Positions 1 to 12,212 are shown, counted from the stretch's first letter. The stretch: DNA of 64,000 bases from Euglena gracilis (GCA_039621445.1 CP154954.1:76890073-76954072); one strand, 5' to 3'. Numbers and translations: made by a program. Notes: generated by a model not told the origin, from the sequence alone.

Positions 1-10
1 GAATAGGGTT

Positions 11-103
11 AGGTGCGCGAGTTAGGGTTATGGTTAGGCCTAACTTGTACACCGAACACCCGTCTATAAGTTAGGCCTAACCCTAACCCTAACTTGCGCA
101 CCT
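11..103. repeat. Inverted repeat of TTAGGG-type telomere-like repeats
   Basis: Bases 11-46 and 68-103 are reverse complements at about 34 of 36 positions, separated by a 21-base loop. Each arm holds two TTAGGG-type units next to AGGCCT and ends in a GGTGCGC flank. The left arm reads TTAGGG and the right arm CCCTAA. This is an internal hairpin of telomere-like sequence, not a chromosome end, because unique sequence continues to the right. Confidence 0.7.
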
Positions 104-104
104 G

Positions 105-750
105 TGTGCGTGCCTGTTGCCGTGAACTAGTGCCTTCACCACTCCTGTATTATATATAGAGTGTGCTGGCCCCACACCAATGTTGGCCTTTGTGAGGAAT
201 AACCTGCAATTTGTTTCCTCATTTCACCGAGAGAGAGAAAAAAAATGTTCAGTGTGCGAATGGGTGCTCCTCCTCACACCACACAACCGGACCCACAAGT
301 TTGTGGCTCCAAACAACGTCATATGGGAGGTAGTTCAGCCCACTCTGAAGAAAAGAGATGGGTGCTGGATCATCGCTCCAAGCACTGCCTCCAGCACTTG
401 GCTCAAACTTGCTGACCAATGAAGAAGGGCTGTGTTTTGGTGGGCCCAACCCCACTTGCTAACCTCAAGCGGACAGTGAGATCTGGTTTGCTTGGTCCGC
501 CGAAGGGGGGGGGGGGTAGGTGGGTCAAAGCCCATCAAAAATTGGTATCCAACCCCCGAAAATGAAAAATTCCTCAACACTAAAAATCGACAAAAATGAC
601 ATTTTCATGACACTTGAGAACACAAAGATTGTGCAAAAGCAGTTTTTGTGGCTTTTGAGCAACCAAATCCGTCCTCAGACGGACCTCCTTCTTGTTCCAC
701 CCAAGGGGAGTTCGTGGGTTGTACTTTGGGTGGACGGCCCGGGGTAGGTG
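105..750. other. No gene recognised
   Basis: Short ORFs overlap on both strands, but none shows a domain, codon pattern or splice structure. A G run lies at about 507-516. I see nothing else to annotate. Confidence 0.4.
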
Positions 751-759
751 GGAGGTTCG

Positions 760-2040
760 TAGGTGGGGGGTCGCTGAGCGCTTATCCCTTTATGGGTAAG
801 AGCGAAGCTTACCACCGGGGGGAAAGGGGGTAGAACCCCACCCCGTCCCTGGGTAGACCGTGAACACCGCGGATTATCACCATGATCCCGGATTTTTTTT
901 TTTCAGTCGCAAGCAACTAGATTTCTAGTTTCCAAATCACCTCCGTTTGACCCCCAACTCCTAGGCCCGAGTTATTCACCCGCAAAGGGGTCCAAACTGG
1001 GTAGAATTCCCCAACCGCCCGCCCCCCAGTTTCGACTCTGTCATTTCGCTGGGGTGAAATTTTCGGTCAAAAAACGAATTGTTTGAAAATATCTCGAGAA
1101 AGTGTGCATTATTTCCGAAAGTGTCTCACTGACAAAATGTACCCCCGGAGGCCCTCTATCATTCCCCGTTCGCCGTTTTGGCCGACACACCTGGCCCGTG
1201 TTCCGGCGCACTTTTGCGGCCCAAAACGGGGGGGGGGGGGGCTGTTGGTTCAAAAATTCGATTTTTCCAAAATATATCGACAATCTTGGGACCTACCTAA
1301 TGGTATTTTGATTTCCCTGCAACTCCCCGCCAAGCCCGAGATATGGCCGATTTACGGCTCAAAACAGCGCGGCAGGCTGGCGACTTTGTCGTTTTCGGCC
1401 ATTTTTGGGGGTCAAAACATGAATTTTCAAAAATTTCCTGAAAACGGTGGGGAATCAATGGAAATATCCGGAGACCTAAATTGAAGTCCTTAAATTGCCC
1501 TATCTAACAGTATTTTGATTTCCCCGCAACTCCCCGCCTAGCCCGAGTTACGGCCATTTTCGACCAATTTTGGCCATCTTGTGCAGTTTTGGCCTGTTTC
1601 GACTTTTTGTGAGGGGCTTTTTTTTGAGTTTGAAACATGCCCAAATAATATGCCCCCCACCTTGGCCCATGATTTCAGATATCCAAATAATATGCCCCCC
1701 CCCCAGGTATATATTATTTGGGGCCCCCAGGTACATTATTTAATGAAATTTGATAATCTCACCCCCATTTATGACCCCCTCCTGCCCCACATACTCACCA
1801 GGTTTTGTGTAGTGCTGAGCTCTTTATGTGTGTGATGGTCCCATACTGCAGCCCGGCCCGGCCCAGCCCGGCCCGACCCAGCTGGCGGCCCAGCGGCCTG
1901 GCGGATCGACCAGCGGCTGCATGAGCCGAAAAAGGCTCATTTTCCGCTCAAAAACTTTTTTCCGGGTCCAGGAGGCCAAAAAACATCATTTTGGGCAATT
2001 TCTTTCCGATTTCGTTTGACTTTTTTTTGACCGAATCACA
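760..2040 (-). repeat. Mosaic non-coding element related to 53,835-54,744
   Basis: Blocks at 768-810, 880-1,020 and 1,290-1,340 are inverted matches to 54,700-54,745, 54,480-54,620 and 54,290-54,350. A second version of the last block lies at about 1,440-1,560. Blocks at 1,800-1,826 and 1,918-2,030 match 53,834-53,865 and 53,975-54,060 in direct orientation, so the copy is rearranged. AAATAATATGCCCC motifs at 1,640-1,740 resemble the AAATAATAA family at 46.5 kb. No protein is supported. Confidence 0.6.
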
Positions 2041-2204
2041 TTGATTCTAAGTTTTGCACATTTTCAGCACTTTATTCCAGGTTGATACTACCACATTTTT
2101 TTTGGCACCAGTCATTTTTCCAAAACATGATGTTTCTTGGACAGAAATTTGACTCTTCTGCCTTTCCAGATTATCCTCTCTGGGGTGCGGCAGGGGAAGG
2201 GGTA

Positions 2205-2372
2205 TATCATTTGGAAATTATTTTACTTGGGGGTATATTATTTGGGGGGAGTTTACTCATCCACCCCCAGGGCTGTATGGGAAAGCCTCGTGGGGGGTCG
2301 GACCCCCCCACCCACAGGTCGACCCCCCAACCACCACCCATGGGGTTTCGGGGATTCCCGTACAGCCCCCCC
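2205..2372. mobile_element. Short palindromic element, ends GGGCTGTACGGGAA-like
   Basis: The left end near 2,269 reads AGGGCTGTATGGGAAA and the right end near 2,366 reads TTCCCGTACAGCCCC, its near reverse complement. Between them are G/C runs and GTCGACC-type sequence. Related ends occur at 27,466-27,481, 34,905-35,025 and 56,930-56,960, so this looks like a dispersed family of non-autonomous elements about 100 bases long. Confidence 0.5.
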
Positions 2373-2399
2373 CCCCCCCCCAAATACACAATCAAACAC

Positions 2400-4010
2400 A
2401 CATTCATTTTGGCCCTTGGAAAATCGAATGGGCAACAGCAAATGAGTGCCTAATGTCAAAATCAGGGAAACCACCAGAACTTCTGGAGCAGGGGTCTCAA
2501 GGACCCCTCTCACCCAAGGAGGGGGGATGCTGCGGGCCGGCTGGAAAAATGTGCTGGCTGGAAAAAAAAGGTGACGGCCGGACAGCTGGCAACTGGGCCT
2601 GGCTGGTACCCCGAAAATAGGCAAATAACCCCAAATTCAGCTCGGTTGGCAGTTTCAGCCAAAATTAACAAAAACCACTCAAAAATGCATTTTTGACCAT
2701 TTTTTGACCCCTGTTTCAGAAGAACAGTTTCGACACTTTGCACCAGAATTTTTTCGGTCCAGCCCAGCGTTGCCAGCCTGGCCCAAACCCGGGGGGGGGG
2801 GGGGGTCCGCTGCCTGGGAGCTGCTTGCTGGAGAAAAAGAGCTGGTGGGAGCTCCTGGCTAGCTGGACCCCTCCCTCTTTGGGTAGGGTCCCTCCAGCTT
2901 CAGAAAACCTCAGAAACGTCTGGGAAGCAAATCTGTTAGCTAAAATTCCACAACTATTTCAATGACCAGCATAGCAAAAGTGTTGGGGCAGGCATCGACC
3001 CGATGTTGTGATGTTGTGTTGAAAACAGGTCAAAGATGCAGCCCTTTTGGACTTTGTTAGTCGCAATGATCCCTTCCAGGAAGTACAGCCCACTGACCAC
3101 AGGCAGAGATCTGCACTTTCATCATCATTTTGAAGGTGCGATGCAACTGAGGACGTTTTTTCTGAAACAAGACAAAATGTCAAAAAAAATGTTAATGAAC
3201 GGTGCGCACGATTCTCAAAAGAAGGTTTGCCTGAAACCTGGGACCAAATTACATTGATTATCAAATTTCAACATTAAAAAAAAACAGCATTGGATTGGAT
3301 ATGGTGTTGTCGGTAGCTTTCTCCTTTTGGCCTCCTGGCCGCACTGCCATATTCCGGGGGGGGGGGCAACATGGACCCTTAAAAAAAGCGACGCAAAAAT
3401 AGACAAAAAAAGGCAAATAAACACAAATAAACGCAAAAAAAAAGACCTCAAATTGCACGTAATATCCTTTAGGAGCTCCCGGGTTGTACATTTTTCCACT
3501 GGAGAGGACTTTGGAAAAATTTCCATTTTGCATAAAAAAAAAGCATTTTGTTCACCCAAAACGTGCAAAAAAATGACAAAAAAATTGACAGAGTTTTTGG
3601 TATCGAGGGAAATCGGGGCCAAAATGAGGAATTTTCCACAGTGAAAAAAATTCCAGAAATTTTTTTAAAAAAATCGCCGGAAAAAAACAAAAAGTGTGTC
3701 GTTGTTCGTAGGTTTGTGTAATTGTCAGTATTTGTGGATTTGGGCATATCCAAGTTATCCATAATTTTTATTCGTCGCAACCACTGGCAGGAAAAAAAAG
3801 CCCTTTGGCACCTTCCGTGCGGAAGCAAAACTTGAACTTAAAACCCACAATGCTGGGGAAAAAAAACAGGAATAACCCTCCCCACTCATCACCCTGAACT
3901 TCTGGGGTTCGCGTTCATTCTGGGTGCTTCTGCTCCAGTCGTGAGTTTCAGCCACCCATTTGTGTCCCCGGGATACCCACTGGTTTGTAAAACCCTTCAG
4001 AGGAGGGCAA
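2400..4010. other. No gene recognised; A-rich and G-run sequence
   Basis: ORFs in this stretch are dominated by Lys/Phe from A or T runs (for example 3,215-3,828 minus) and show no domain. Nothing is called with confidence. Confidence 0.4.
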
Positions 4011-4015
4011 CCATT

Positions 4016-4219
4016 CTAAAATTTTAAATGCAAACTGGACGAAAGCAGGGCTCTGAATTGCAGGGTTGCGTCATCCAGGTTGGAACGCAAAACCTTCAGC
4101 ACAATCTCCAAGCCACCGGACTGCAACGTCACTGGGAGCGTCGGGTCGATGGCGGTGAGTTGCTTGAGCAGCCGGAACGCAGCCAGGTGGAACGCCTGGC
4201 ACATTGGGTTCCTGTCCAT
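4016..4219 (-). CDS. Armadillo-repeat exon (partial gene)
   Basis: The minus strand encodes one armadillo-like helical repeat. Residues such as AAFRLLKQLTAID, followed by LQSGGLEIVLKVLRSN and ATLQFRAL, fit the three-helix ARM pattern with a GG turn before the third helix. A candidate acceptor (CCTAAG) lies just before 4,219, where an in-frame ATG happens to start. The donor near 4,044 is unclear, and the open frame runs to a stop at 4,016. ARM repeats are protein-interaction scaffolds, but one repeat does not identify the protein. The exon at 9,672-9,786 encodes a second ARM repeat on the same strand and upstream, so both could belong to one gene with a 5.4-kb intron, or be two remnants. The ARM assignment is fairly sure; gene structure is inference. 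Confidence 0.5.
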   Translation of the reverse strand: MDRNPMCQAFHLAAFRLLKQLTAIDPTLPVTLQSGGLEIVLKVLRSNLDDATLQFRALLSSSLHLKF

Positions 4220-4599
4220 CTTAGGCGGCCTAACACGCACTTAAAGTTGCAGCTGACCTCGGCGTTATGCAAATGTGCAGACCTCCAAAAAGTCTTTAGC
4301 AATCCCCTGGGGTTGGACAATCCAAATTGACGTCTGCCTGGGCACAAAGAAGCAACTTTGAACTTCAGGGGCTAAAGGAGACCGCTCGAGGAGTATGCAA
4401 ATCAACTTTCGGCAGGAGGAAAACACTGTTACTACATATGTATTATTTAAAAATTGAAATAAACATGTAAATGTACAATTAAAATTGTCTGCAAGTCTGC
4501 CTGATGGTTCGACCACCAACCTTGATGCGCGTTGCCATTCCTTTCATCTGATCTGAACAAATTCTGCATGGGGATTGATGCCCAATTTCGGGTTCATGG

Positions 4600-5400
4600 A
4601 CACTGGCGCTGGGAGACCTGTGCCATATTTCACATTTTGCGCAACGACACCTCAAAATTATCATTTTGATAAAATGTACTGGTTGTGCAAATGCGCAACA
4701 GTTGCACCTTCTAGAATTCTAGATGTGTGACCCCTGTGCATCTGTGTAATGGCCACATCAATTGTAGGTTAACACTTGTTTTCTGCTGCGCATCTGCACA
4801 ACGGGAGCCTGTTTCAAAATGAAAAGCATCCCCCTCGACAACAACAAAGGAGAGGATCCTTTGGCCTTGCTGCGACCTTCATGGAAAAGAAATCGAAAGA
4901 AGTTGTCAAAACACTGTGCCTCAGTCTGTAAACAGTTCACTTGAAAGTGAGGAAGGCTTTTTTGAAAACCTTGGGCTTCGAAGAGATGGGCAGAGGAGAA
5001 ATGTGGCGTTTTTTATGCCCGAAAATACCAAAATGAATTCCAAACTATTACCCCCCCCCGGAATTAGGGCGATCAGAAAAAATGCCCTGGGTTATATTTT
5101 CGGGGGGTTGTTCTGACTTATGTTAAGACAAGGCTGCTATCCACATGCCTCTCTAATGTGCTCTGTGTCGAGATTCTAGGGTCGTTCTCTTCCCCCGGCC
5201 TTGACATATTGTGGCAGATGGCAGCCTTATCAAGGTCATGTGGTATTTAAATTGGTTACCATTGCACATCTGTGCAACCCCCGCTGATCTAAATTTTAAA
5301 AATTGTGTCTCTTGCGCATTTGCACAATGGAAACACTATTTTCAAAAAAAATGCTAAATCAGAGGGCCGTTGTGCAGATGCGCAATCCTCCATCTGGGCG
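4600..5400. repeat. Cluster of TTGTGCAnATGCGCAA quasi-palindromes
   Basis: Near-palindromic 16-mers of the form TTGTGCARATGCGCAA or its complement recur at about 4,684, 4,787, 5,262, 5,312 and 5,369, with weaker matches at 4,638 and 4,737. One similar site lies at about 7,546 and another at 55,030. The intervening sequence is not repetitive. Their role is unknown. Confidence 0.45.
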
Positions 5401-7360
5401 GGGTGATTGCGCTGTCCAGTGGGTTGCAAACCACTGAGAAAATCTGTCCTCACTGCTCCGGCATTGCTTTCCAGCCTTTTTTCAATTTCCCGAAGTTGTT
5501 TGCTTCAAACTCTGGGTACTTTGCCCCCCCCCTGTCCAAGACAAAACCATGTCATTAACCCCCCCTCCCCGTGCCAATGCCATTTGACAGTATCTGGCTT
5601 TTTTCCCTTCAAAATACAGTGCTTTTTGAAATGCGTGTGCCACTTTCCTGGAATATCGGCGGGTGTGGGGGGGGCAACGTCTGAAAAAGGGGGGTGACAA
5701 GCATACCACTTTTTGGGTGTTTCAAGGGCTGTAATTCTTATTTTTCTAAATGGAAAACCCTTGAGTTGTAGAATGTGGCCAAAAAGTCGGGTATGCTGAG
5801 ACAAGTGGGAGGAACCTCTGGCACTGGAAGTGAGCTCACAACGCTCAGGACAGTCTAAACATGAAGAATGTCATGGTTCTAGACACATGCCAGGGGGTGG
5901 CATCTTGTTTCCAAGCAAGGTTGCCATCCATGTGTGCTCTGCTATCTCTGGTATTTAAAAGCTTCTGGGACTGTTCACTCAAAATGAAAGAAATAAATCA
6001 AAATTTGTAACCATTGCAGCACATGCAAGGATGTTCAGAAAAACGTGGTTGGGACCCAAATTCTCACAGTTTTTGCAAGGGTATGATTTTTCAAGGGAGT
6101 GGGATATACTGGGGGGGATGTACCTTTCGGCGCCGAATTTTTTTTGAAAAAGGTGCTATTTTCAGCATTTTTCGCAACTTTGGGCCATTTTTGGGGAAAA
6201 GTTTGTGGGTCCCCGGGACCCCCCCCCCAGGGCGGGGTGGTGGGGGGACCCCCCTCCCCCCAGTCTTTAAAAAGCCCCTGCCCCCCCCCCCCCCGAGGGG
6301 AGGTAAATTGCAGATAATCCAAATTTGGCTGGTGAAATCCTAGTGGGCCCCCACAAAGCAAAAATTTTTCAGCGTAAATTTTTATGCCCCCCAAAACCTC
6401 CAAAATCTGCCCAAAATGCCCATTTTAGCTTTCTCCCCCATTTTTTGGACCACAATTAATCTGAAACACAATAGAAATACTCATTTCCACCTCAGCTGAC
6501 AGTGCCGGAAGAATTTTGTCAAGCTCGGGGGACCCAGATCCCCCCCCCCCAAGAAAAGGGGTCTAGCTGGTGGTTTTTTGTCTACTGGCTAGTGGCCAGT
6601 AAAATGGCCAGCTAGTGGAGCATTTGTGGTAATTTGTGGCGTTGCCCACTTGCCCACTAGCAACAATTGGCACATGAATGAGTGCATGCTGCAGATTGAG
6701 GAAATGGGGGGAGATTAAGGAAAGGGGGTTTGGGCCCAGAAGCTGGGTTGGTGATCTTGTAATTTTCAAGTACTAGGGAGGAACTATCTAAGAACTGCCC
6801 CAGCCCATTTAAGAACTGCCCTGTTTTTTTGGATGGCTTCCCTGGTCGACACCAAATTCAGGCGGCAGATGGGAGCGGTGCGAGAAATGGCCGTTGCATT
6901 GCTTTATAATGGATGCATCGAGGGCCGTCTCCTGACTCAATGATTGCCGTAGCGGTCACATTTCCAAACGTCGCACGTGTTTGGACTGGCTGAACCACAC
7001 GCTTCTTAGTTTTCCAGCAGACCTTTGATCCCCTGCATTTTTAGCTTTTTTTCTGCTTCCCAAAGTCAGAGATTGAATAATATGCTGTGTGAATGGCATC
7101 GTTGCAGTAAAGGAGTACAACTTGCTTTTTTTTTTCTGCAACACCAGAAAAAAATTAGCCCGAAATTATAGCCCCCCCCCCCCCCGTGGGGGGGCTTGGT
7201 CGGACCCACCCACCCTACCCCCCCCCCCGGGGTCCAAGACTGAAAAACCCCGTGGGGGAGAATGCAAACCCTTATACAGAAATTGTCCTGGGGCCACAAT
7301 TAGGGGGCACAAAACAGGGGCTGAAAAAAGGGATCTCGGCCCCTTTGTTCAGGAAAATTA
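5400..7360. other. No gene recognised
   Basis: Mixed sequence with C/G runs at 5,523, 6,220-6,300 and 7,170-7,230. Small ORFs overlap on both strands without domain signal or splice support. Confidence 0.35.
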
Positions 7361-7363
7361 GCG

Positions 7364-7792
7364 TTGCCAGGAGTTGAAACCCGGGGATTTGAACTTTCGG
7401 CAACATGGACTAGAGGCCAGAAAAAAAATGTGGACACGCCTCAACAGCGGCAAATGGAGCAGGTCCCAAAATGGACGGTCGCCACGGGGCCAAGGGACCA
7501 AAAGGGTGGGCTTAAAGCCCGGTTAGTTAAACAGAAAGGTGCTGCGCACATGCACAATCGGCGCATGAAACAGCTTAAATGCAAATTAGGCCGCCTAAGT
7601 CCATCGCACAAAGGATGGCTGGGATGCCACCGTGGGATGGTGCAGGCACACAACAGCAGTTACCATGTGTGGGACTGCCCAATTTCTAACAACTTCGTGA
7701 AAATAACCATGAGCGTCGACAACAAACAATTCCATCAAAATTCAGCTGTGAAACAGAAGCGAAAACACCCATTTGAGGCCGGCAAATCGTGA
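7364..7792 (+). CDS. Hypothetical basic ORF, 142 codons
   Basis: An open frame rich in Lys, His, Gln and Arg, with several Cys and His in its middle (near HMHNRRMKQLKCKLG and WLGCHRGMV). I recognise no domain. Length and amino-acid mix are better than most ORFs nearby, but the start is not a clear ATG context and there is no supporting neighbour. It could be a degraded transposon-encoded nucleic-acid-binding protein or chance. Confidence 0.2.
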   Translation: MPGVETRGFELSATWTRGQKKNVDTPQQRQMEQVPKWTVATGPRDQKGGLKARLVKQKGAAHMHNRRMKQLKCKLGRLSPSHKGWLGCHRGMVQAHNSSYHVWDCPISNNFVKITMSVDNKQFHQNSAVKQKRKHPFEAGKS

Positions 7793-8503
7793 ATAATTTT
7801 TCATCCAAAATCTTGGGGAAAAAAACATTTTTTCCCAACAAGCTCCAATTTGCCCCCGGTGCTTGAAAAAAATAGCGGCAAATACCCGAGCAATAACATG
7901 ATTCTCCCATGCTTTTTCATATCATTCTTGTGAAATGTCAATTTGCCTTTGGTTCTTGAAAGCGAGGGAGGACCATACATTCACTGGTTTTCCGCATGGT
8001 AAACAGCATGCACTTGAAATTTGATGGCATTTTTGTGATTTAGGCTGTTTCATTGGATCGAGATGCGTGAAATGTACAACATATAATGTAAAAATACTTT
8101 TTAAGGAAAGAAGAGTTCCTTTTTAAAAGGAAAGAAGTGCCCTTTCACATCAAATGTGTGAAACCTGTGTTGTATTTTATTCATTTTATTCATTTTTTCG
8201 GGGAGTCTAATTTTTGGCATTTTTGCTGAAAATCGTCAGGGGAGTTTAAAAAAAAGATTTGAACAGGGAAAAAACAATTAAAACATTTTGTTACGCACAA
8301 AGGTGTTGTTTTTCAATGCAAAAATTTTTGAAAAAAAACCCATTTTTGTACTCTGTGGGATTCCTTTCGAGCCAGCCGCAACCACATATTAAAATAAAAA
8401 AAAAAAGGACTGAGAATTCCCCAGTAATTGGCAACCAATGAACCGCAACCCAAAACATTATTGATTTTCACAACAACCTCAAATCAAGCCAAACTGTCCA
8501 ATA

Positions 8504-9125
8504 TTAGGGCATGCCCCCTGGAAAAACTTCGGTCCACATTGAAAGACACCTCCTTTACAAATGTCACAATCAATTTTGAAAAAGCGAAAACGTTGACTTC
8601 AGATTTGCTATGTAAATTTTGATTTTGAAAATTCCCACCTCCTCGCCACGTCATGTGCTGTCCTCCATGTGGGGGGGTCCAGCCCACTCCATTGCTTACG
8701 ACCCTTGAAGCCGAGTAATGGTTGCAACCTGAATCAGAAAAAATATGAAAGCTCAGCGGAAACCGTTTTTCATTACAGAGACATTTATTGATCTTTTACC
8801 CCCAAAACAACTTGCTTCACATTGGATGTAGTCAAAGCGAGCAATGTCCACTGCAAGGTCGGGGTCCAAATATTAGGGCATGCCCCTGGCTGGAAACGTC
8901 GGTCCACTACAAGAACACCTGCCACTGCTATTTGGGAGGGGGTGTCCAAATGACATATTTTCCAAAAGTCGACAATTTGAAACACGTTTTTTCTTCAGAA
9001 AGTCATAATTTGCTATTTCGGTGATAAATTTTGATTTTGAAATAATTCCCACCTCCTCGCCACGTCATGTGCTGTCCTCCATGTGGGGGTGGTCCAGATC
9101 ACTCCATTGCTTACCGACCCCCCTC
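8504..9125. repeat. Diverged direct duplication (8,504-8,700 and 8,866-9,125)
   Basis: Both units start at AATATTAGGGCATGCCCC, share TTCGGTCCAC, AAATTTTGATTTTGAAA and CCACCTCCTCGCCACGTCAT, and end at CTCCATTGCTTACGACC. The second unit carries about 50 extra internal bases. A shorter match to the end motif (CCATTGCTTACCGA) recurs at 49,497. No ORF is supported. Confidence 0.6.
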
Positions 9126-9671
9126 TGGGCAGGGGAGGGTCGCTTTTGACTTTCAAAAACCCAGTCAATCACCTCCCACACCCAGGTCAATCAAAATCCA
9201 TTGATTTTAGACTATTTTTGGCCAGTGAAAAAAATGGCCTAAAAACAATGGGCTTTGGACAAAAAAAGCAAAAGGTCAGGCATTTCTGGCAGTGGGCAAC
9301 TTTCAGCATTTCTGGTCATCCCCCCCCCTCAGAGCCAAAACTAATCAGTCACTCCGGGAAAAAAAGTCAGACACCGAAACAGTGGCACGGTCAAAATTTT
9401 TCGCCTGGCACGAAGCGCTGGGCAACAGAAAACATTCTTGGGAGATATTCGACTTTGAATCCAAAAGCAAAAGAAGATTAACAAATTCAAAAAGCCTCAG
9501 CATTGAAAAAGCACAAAAATTACAAAAGGAGTAGAAAAAATATACACATCCAGATCCAGATTGGATTTAACTGTTTAACATGATGCAAAAAATAGATGCT
9601 GAACAAAAAAAGTTCAGACAAAAACGTGCACATTTGGGTGTGTCATAACCAATTGCTATGCTCCTGGGCAC

Positions 9672-9786
9672 AATCAGGTGAGCATTTTCTCTTTGATCAG
9701 CAAGAGCACTGAGGGCGCCACAAGCAACCTGATGAAGTCTTGCATTTTGGAAATTATTCAAGGTCTCGATGATGATTGGCATCAAG
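9672..9786 (-). CDS. Armadillo-repeat exon (partial gene)
   Basis: The minus strand has an acceptor-like ATCTGCAG ending at 9,787. It is followed by 115 bases encoding an ARM repeat: LMPIIIETLNNFQNARLHQ, then VACGALSALADQRENAHLI. This matches the family pattern of a hydrophobic first helix, N-x-x-L-Q-like turn, and ACGAL-x-x-LA third helix. A possible donor GTGCCC follows at 9,671. The exon starts in phase 2 and ends in phase 0. It encodes almost exactly one repeat, as is common in ARM-repeat genes. It lies upstream (on its strand) of the ARM exon at 4,016-4,219. The identity of the full protein (for example importin-alpha-like or a flagellar ARM protein) cannot be decided. Confidence 0.55.
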
Positions 9787-9849
9787 CTGCAGATGCAATT
9801 AACTTTGCAACTTTTGCAAAAATTGGGGGATAGGGGGTCCATACTCCAA

Positions 9850-11030
9850 GACTCGGGGCAGCTTGGGGATGTACTTTTTTGAGCATATTAGCACTTAAGT
9901 TCATAAAATGCCCATTTATTCTGATAGTCCGAACAAACATGACTGGTAACGAAAATGATGGGGGGGAAATGACAGGAAAAAATCGATGGAAAATTTCGGT
10001 TTTGGAAATTTTGATGATGGGGAAATTCAACTTTTCAGAAAAATTGGTGGTAATTTTTCCCACTTGTGAGGAAAGTTTTTCAGCAAAAAAGGCAATTCAA
10101 AGTTCAAAAAATGGCCTGAACTGGATTGTGCCTGAACGTGGCTCCCCAAAAGGGCATAGAAAGGGTAAGGGGGAAAAAATGACGAGGAAAAGAATGATCG
10201 GAACAATTGGGTGGTTCCCCATCATTTTTGTTTCCCATCAATTTTGGTCTGACAACAACACCCAAAAGACGTATTGTTCATTTGTTGTTATTATTTCATT
10301 TATTATTCACCACATTGTTGAGATTTTCTGGGGATAGGGTTTGATACCGCTCCAAAAGACCCATTTTCCTCAGTTTGGAGGGGTCAGGAGAAAATTTAGG
10401 GTTGGGGGTAACTGGAAAATGAATTCGCTTTCACTCTTGCAAAAAGGGGACAAAACAAGGTTTTCTAGGTAATATCAATTTTGGGGGGTCACACCTGATG
10501 GGTTGGTTTGGCTCAGCATGCCGTGCCGATGGGGTCAGCTGACCAGGAGGGCACCCATTTTGCTGTGCCGAGGTGGTCCGACCCCCCAGGGGTGGGTGGA
10601 TTCTGTCACTCGTTTATCTGCCAAGCTTGTGAGGGATTTCTTGCCCGCCGCAACGCCCACCATATGCAGTGAAGCAGCAAACCTTTAAATGCTCATGCTG
10701 CAATACTGGCTTGCCTTCTTGATGTTGCGAAATGAGTGAAAGAATGGAAGCCTGGCCAGAAAATGCCTCCATAACAGCAAAAAAAAAACTGTGAAGGAAA
10801 AGCACATTTCTTTCTCATTTGCTTTGCATTATCCTGGAAAATTTTTTGACTCTGAAGAATTTGGGGCATTGGACTCAGGCTTCTTTTAGGGCCACAGGTC
10901 CCCACCCACCATGGTTGGTGGGCACTGGGATTGTTTGTGGATAAAAATTAGTCTTCCAATTGCAAAAAAAAATGGAAATCTTTCGGACATTTTTCTCTGA
11001 TTTTTAAAATTGATGCAGGATGAGGGGCGG
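9850..11030. other. No gene recognised
   Basis: A 152-codon frame at 9,879-10,337 (plus) is Lys/Phe/Ile-rich without a recognisable domain. I see nothing else supportable before the cassette at 11,035. Confidence 0.35.
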
Positions 11031-11034
11031 TTCG

Positions 11035-11345
11035 GGTCACGGGGGGGGGTCACGGGGGGAACACCACATTTTTGGTAGCAAAATTAGGAATCACCGAGCC
11101 TGAATTTTTGGGAAAAATTTCCACAAATTAGGAATCCCCACACCGAAAAATAGGATTTTGACACCAAATTAGGAATCACCAAGCCCAAAATTGAAAAATT
11201 TACGCCTCAAAATTAGGAATCTGCCTGAGAATTTTATCAAATTAGGCATCATCGGCCAAAAATTTTCCCTACAAAATTTCGCCGAAAAGGGTCCTTGTTC
11301 GGGTCACGGGGGGTCAGGGGGGGGGGGTCACGGGGGGAACACCCC
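11035..11345. repeat. G-tract cassette with TTAGGAAT core repeats
   Basis: The ends are direct copies of GTTCGGGTCACGGGG and GGGTCACGGGGGGAACACC. The core holds degenerate units containing AAATTAGGAATC at roughly 25-60 base spacing. The same layout, with GGGTTGCGGGGG ends, occurs at 21,350-21,683, and with CCCCGCGACCCCCC ends at 25,395-25,730. Confidence 0.6.
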
Positions 11346-12212
11346 CATGGAGTCAACATCAGCCATCAAATGTTTCCAAAGGGCAGATGCGGGCATAAAG
11401 GCTCGTCCAGATCCGTGAAGGGTCTTTTAGGATCTTCTTTTTCAATTGGAGTCACTTCAATAAGTAAATGTCCCGTGAAAAATGGGTCCGAATGCTGCGG
11501 AGGATCATAAAAGACCACAAAAAAATCCTATTTTTTCTGCTGGAAAAATGAATGAAAAAACTCATCGAATTTTTTTTATTTTTTCCCGCAAATTTTTCTG
11601 CAATCCTAGTGGGACCCCCAGAAACCCCCTGGGGGAACACATACACAAACCCAGCGTCGAAAAAAAGCGCAAAGATGCACAAAAAAATTCACAAAATAAA
11701 GCACAAAAATGTTCAAAATCTGAGGGGAAAAGGGCACAAAAATCACAAAAAAAAAACAAAGTGGCCACCCTCCAGGAATAGTAGACCCCAAAAAGGCCAC
11801 TTTGGGGTGGGGGAAATTTTGGTCAAATTTTGCCTTTGGCGCCAAAGGGGCCGAAAGAAAGTGGCCACTTTGAGGGGGTAAACCAAATTGGCCAAAAAAT
11901 TTTGGCCATGGGGTGAGTAAAGGCAAAACGATGACCCCAAATAAACCTTAATCTCAAAGTTCAATAATTGAAAGTCAAATGCTCAAAAAAAAACACAACT
12001 TTTGACTTTGTTTTGGAAAATATGCAAATCACCAATTTTCATCAATTGCCATATTGTTTTTGGTGGAAGCATCCCAAACCTTGTTTGGGTTTTTTTCTTC
12101 TCCCCCTCCCTGCCCATTGGCTTTCTAGTGGGCCTCCACTCCATCGTTGACGGTTCACCGGCAGTACAGTTTGGAGTGAGAGGAAAGGGGTTGTGACTCT
12201 TTAGCGAAGGGT

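Noticed and set aside
8504-9125. LTR pair
   Set aside because: The two units are adjacent with no internal coding region, primer-binding site or TG...CA ends visible.
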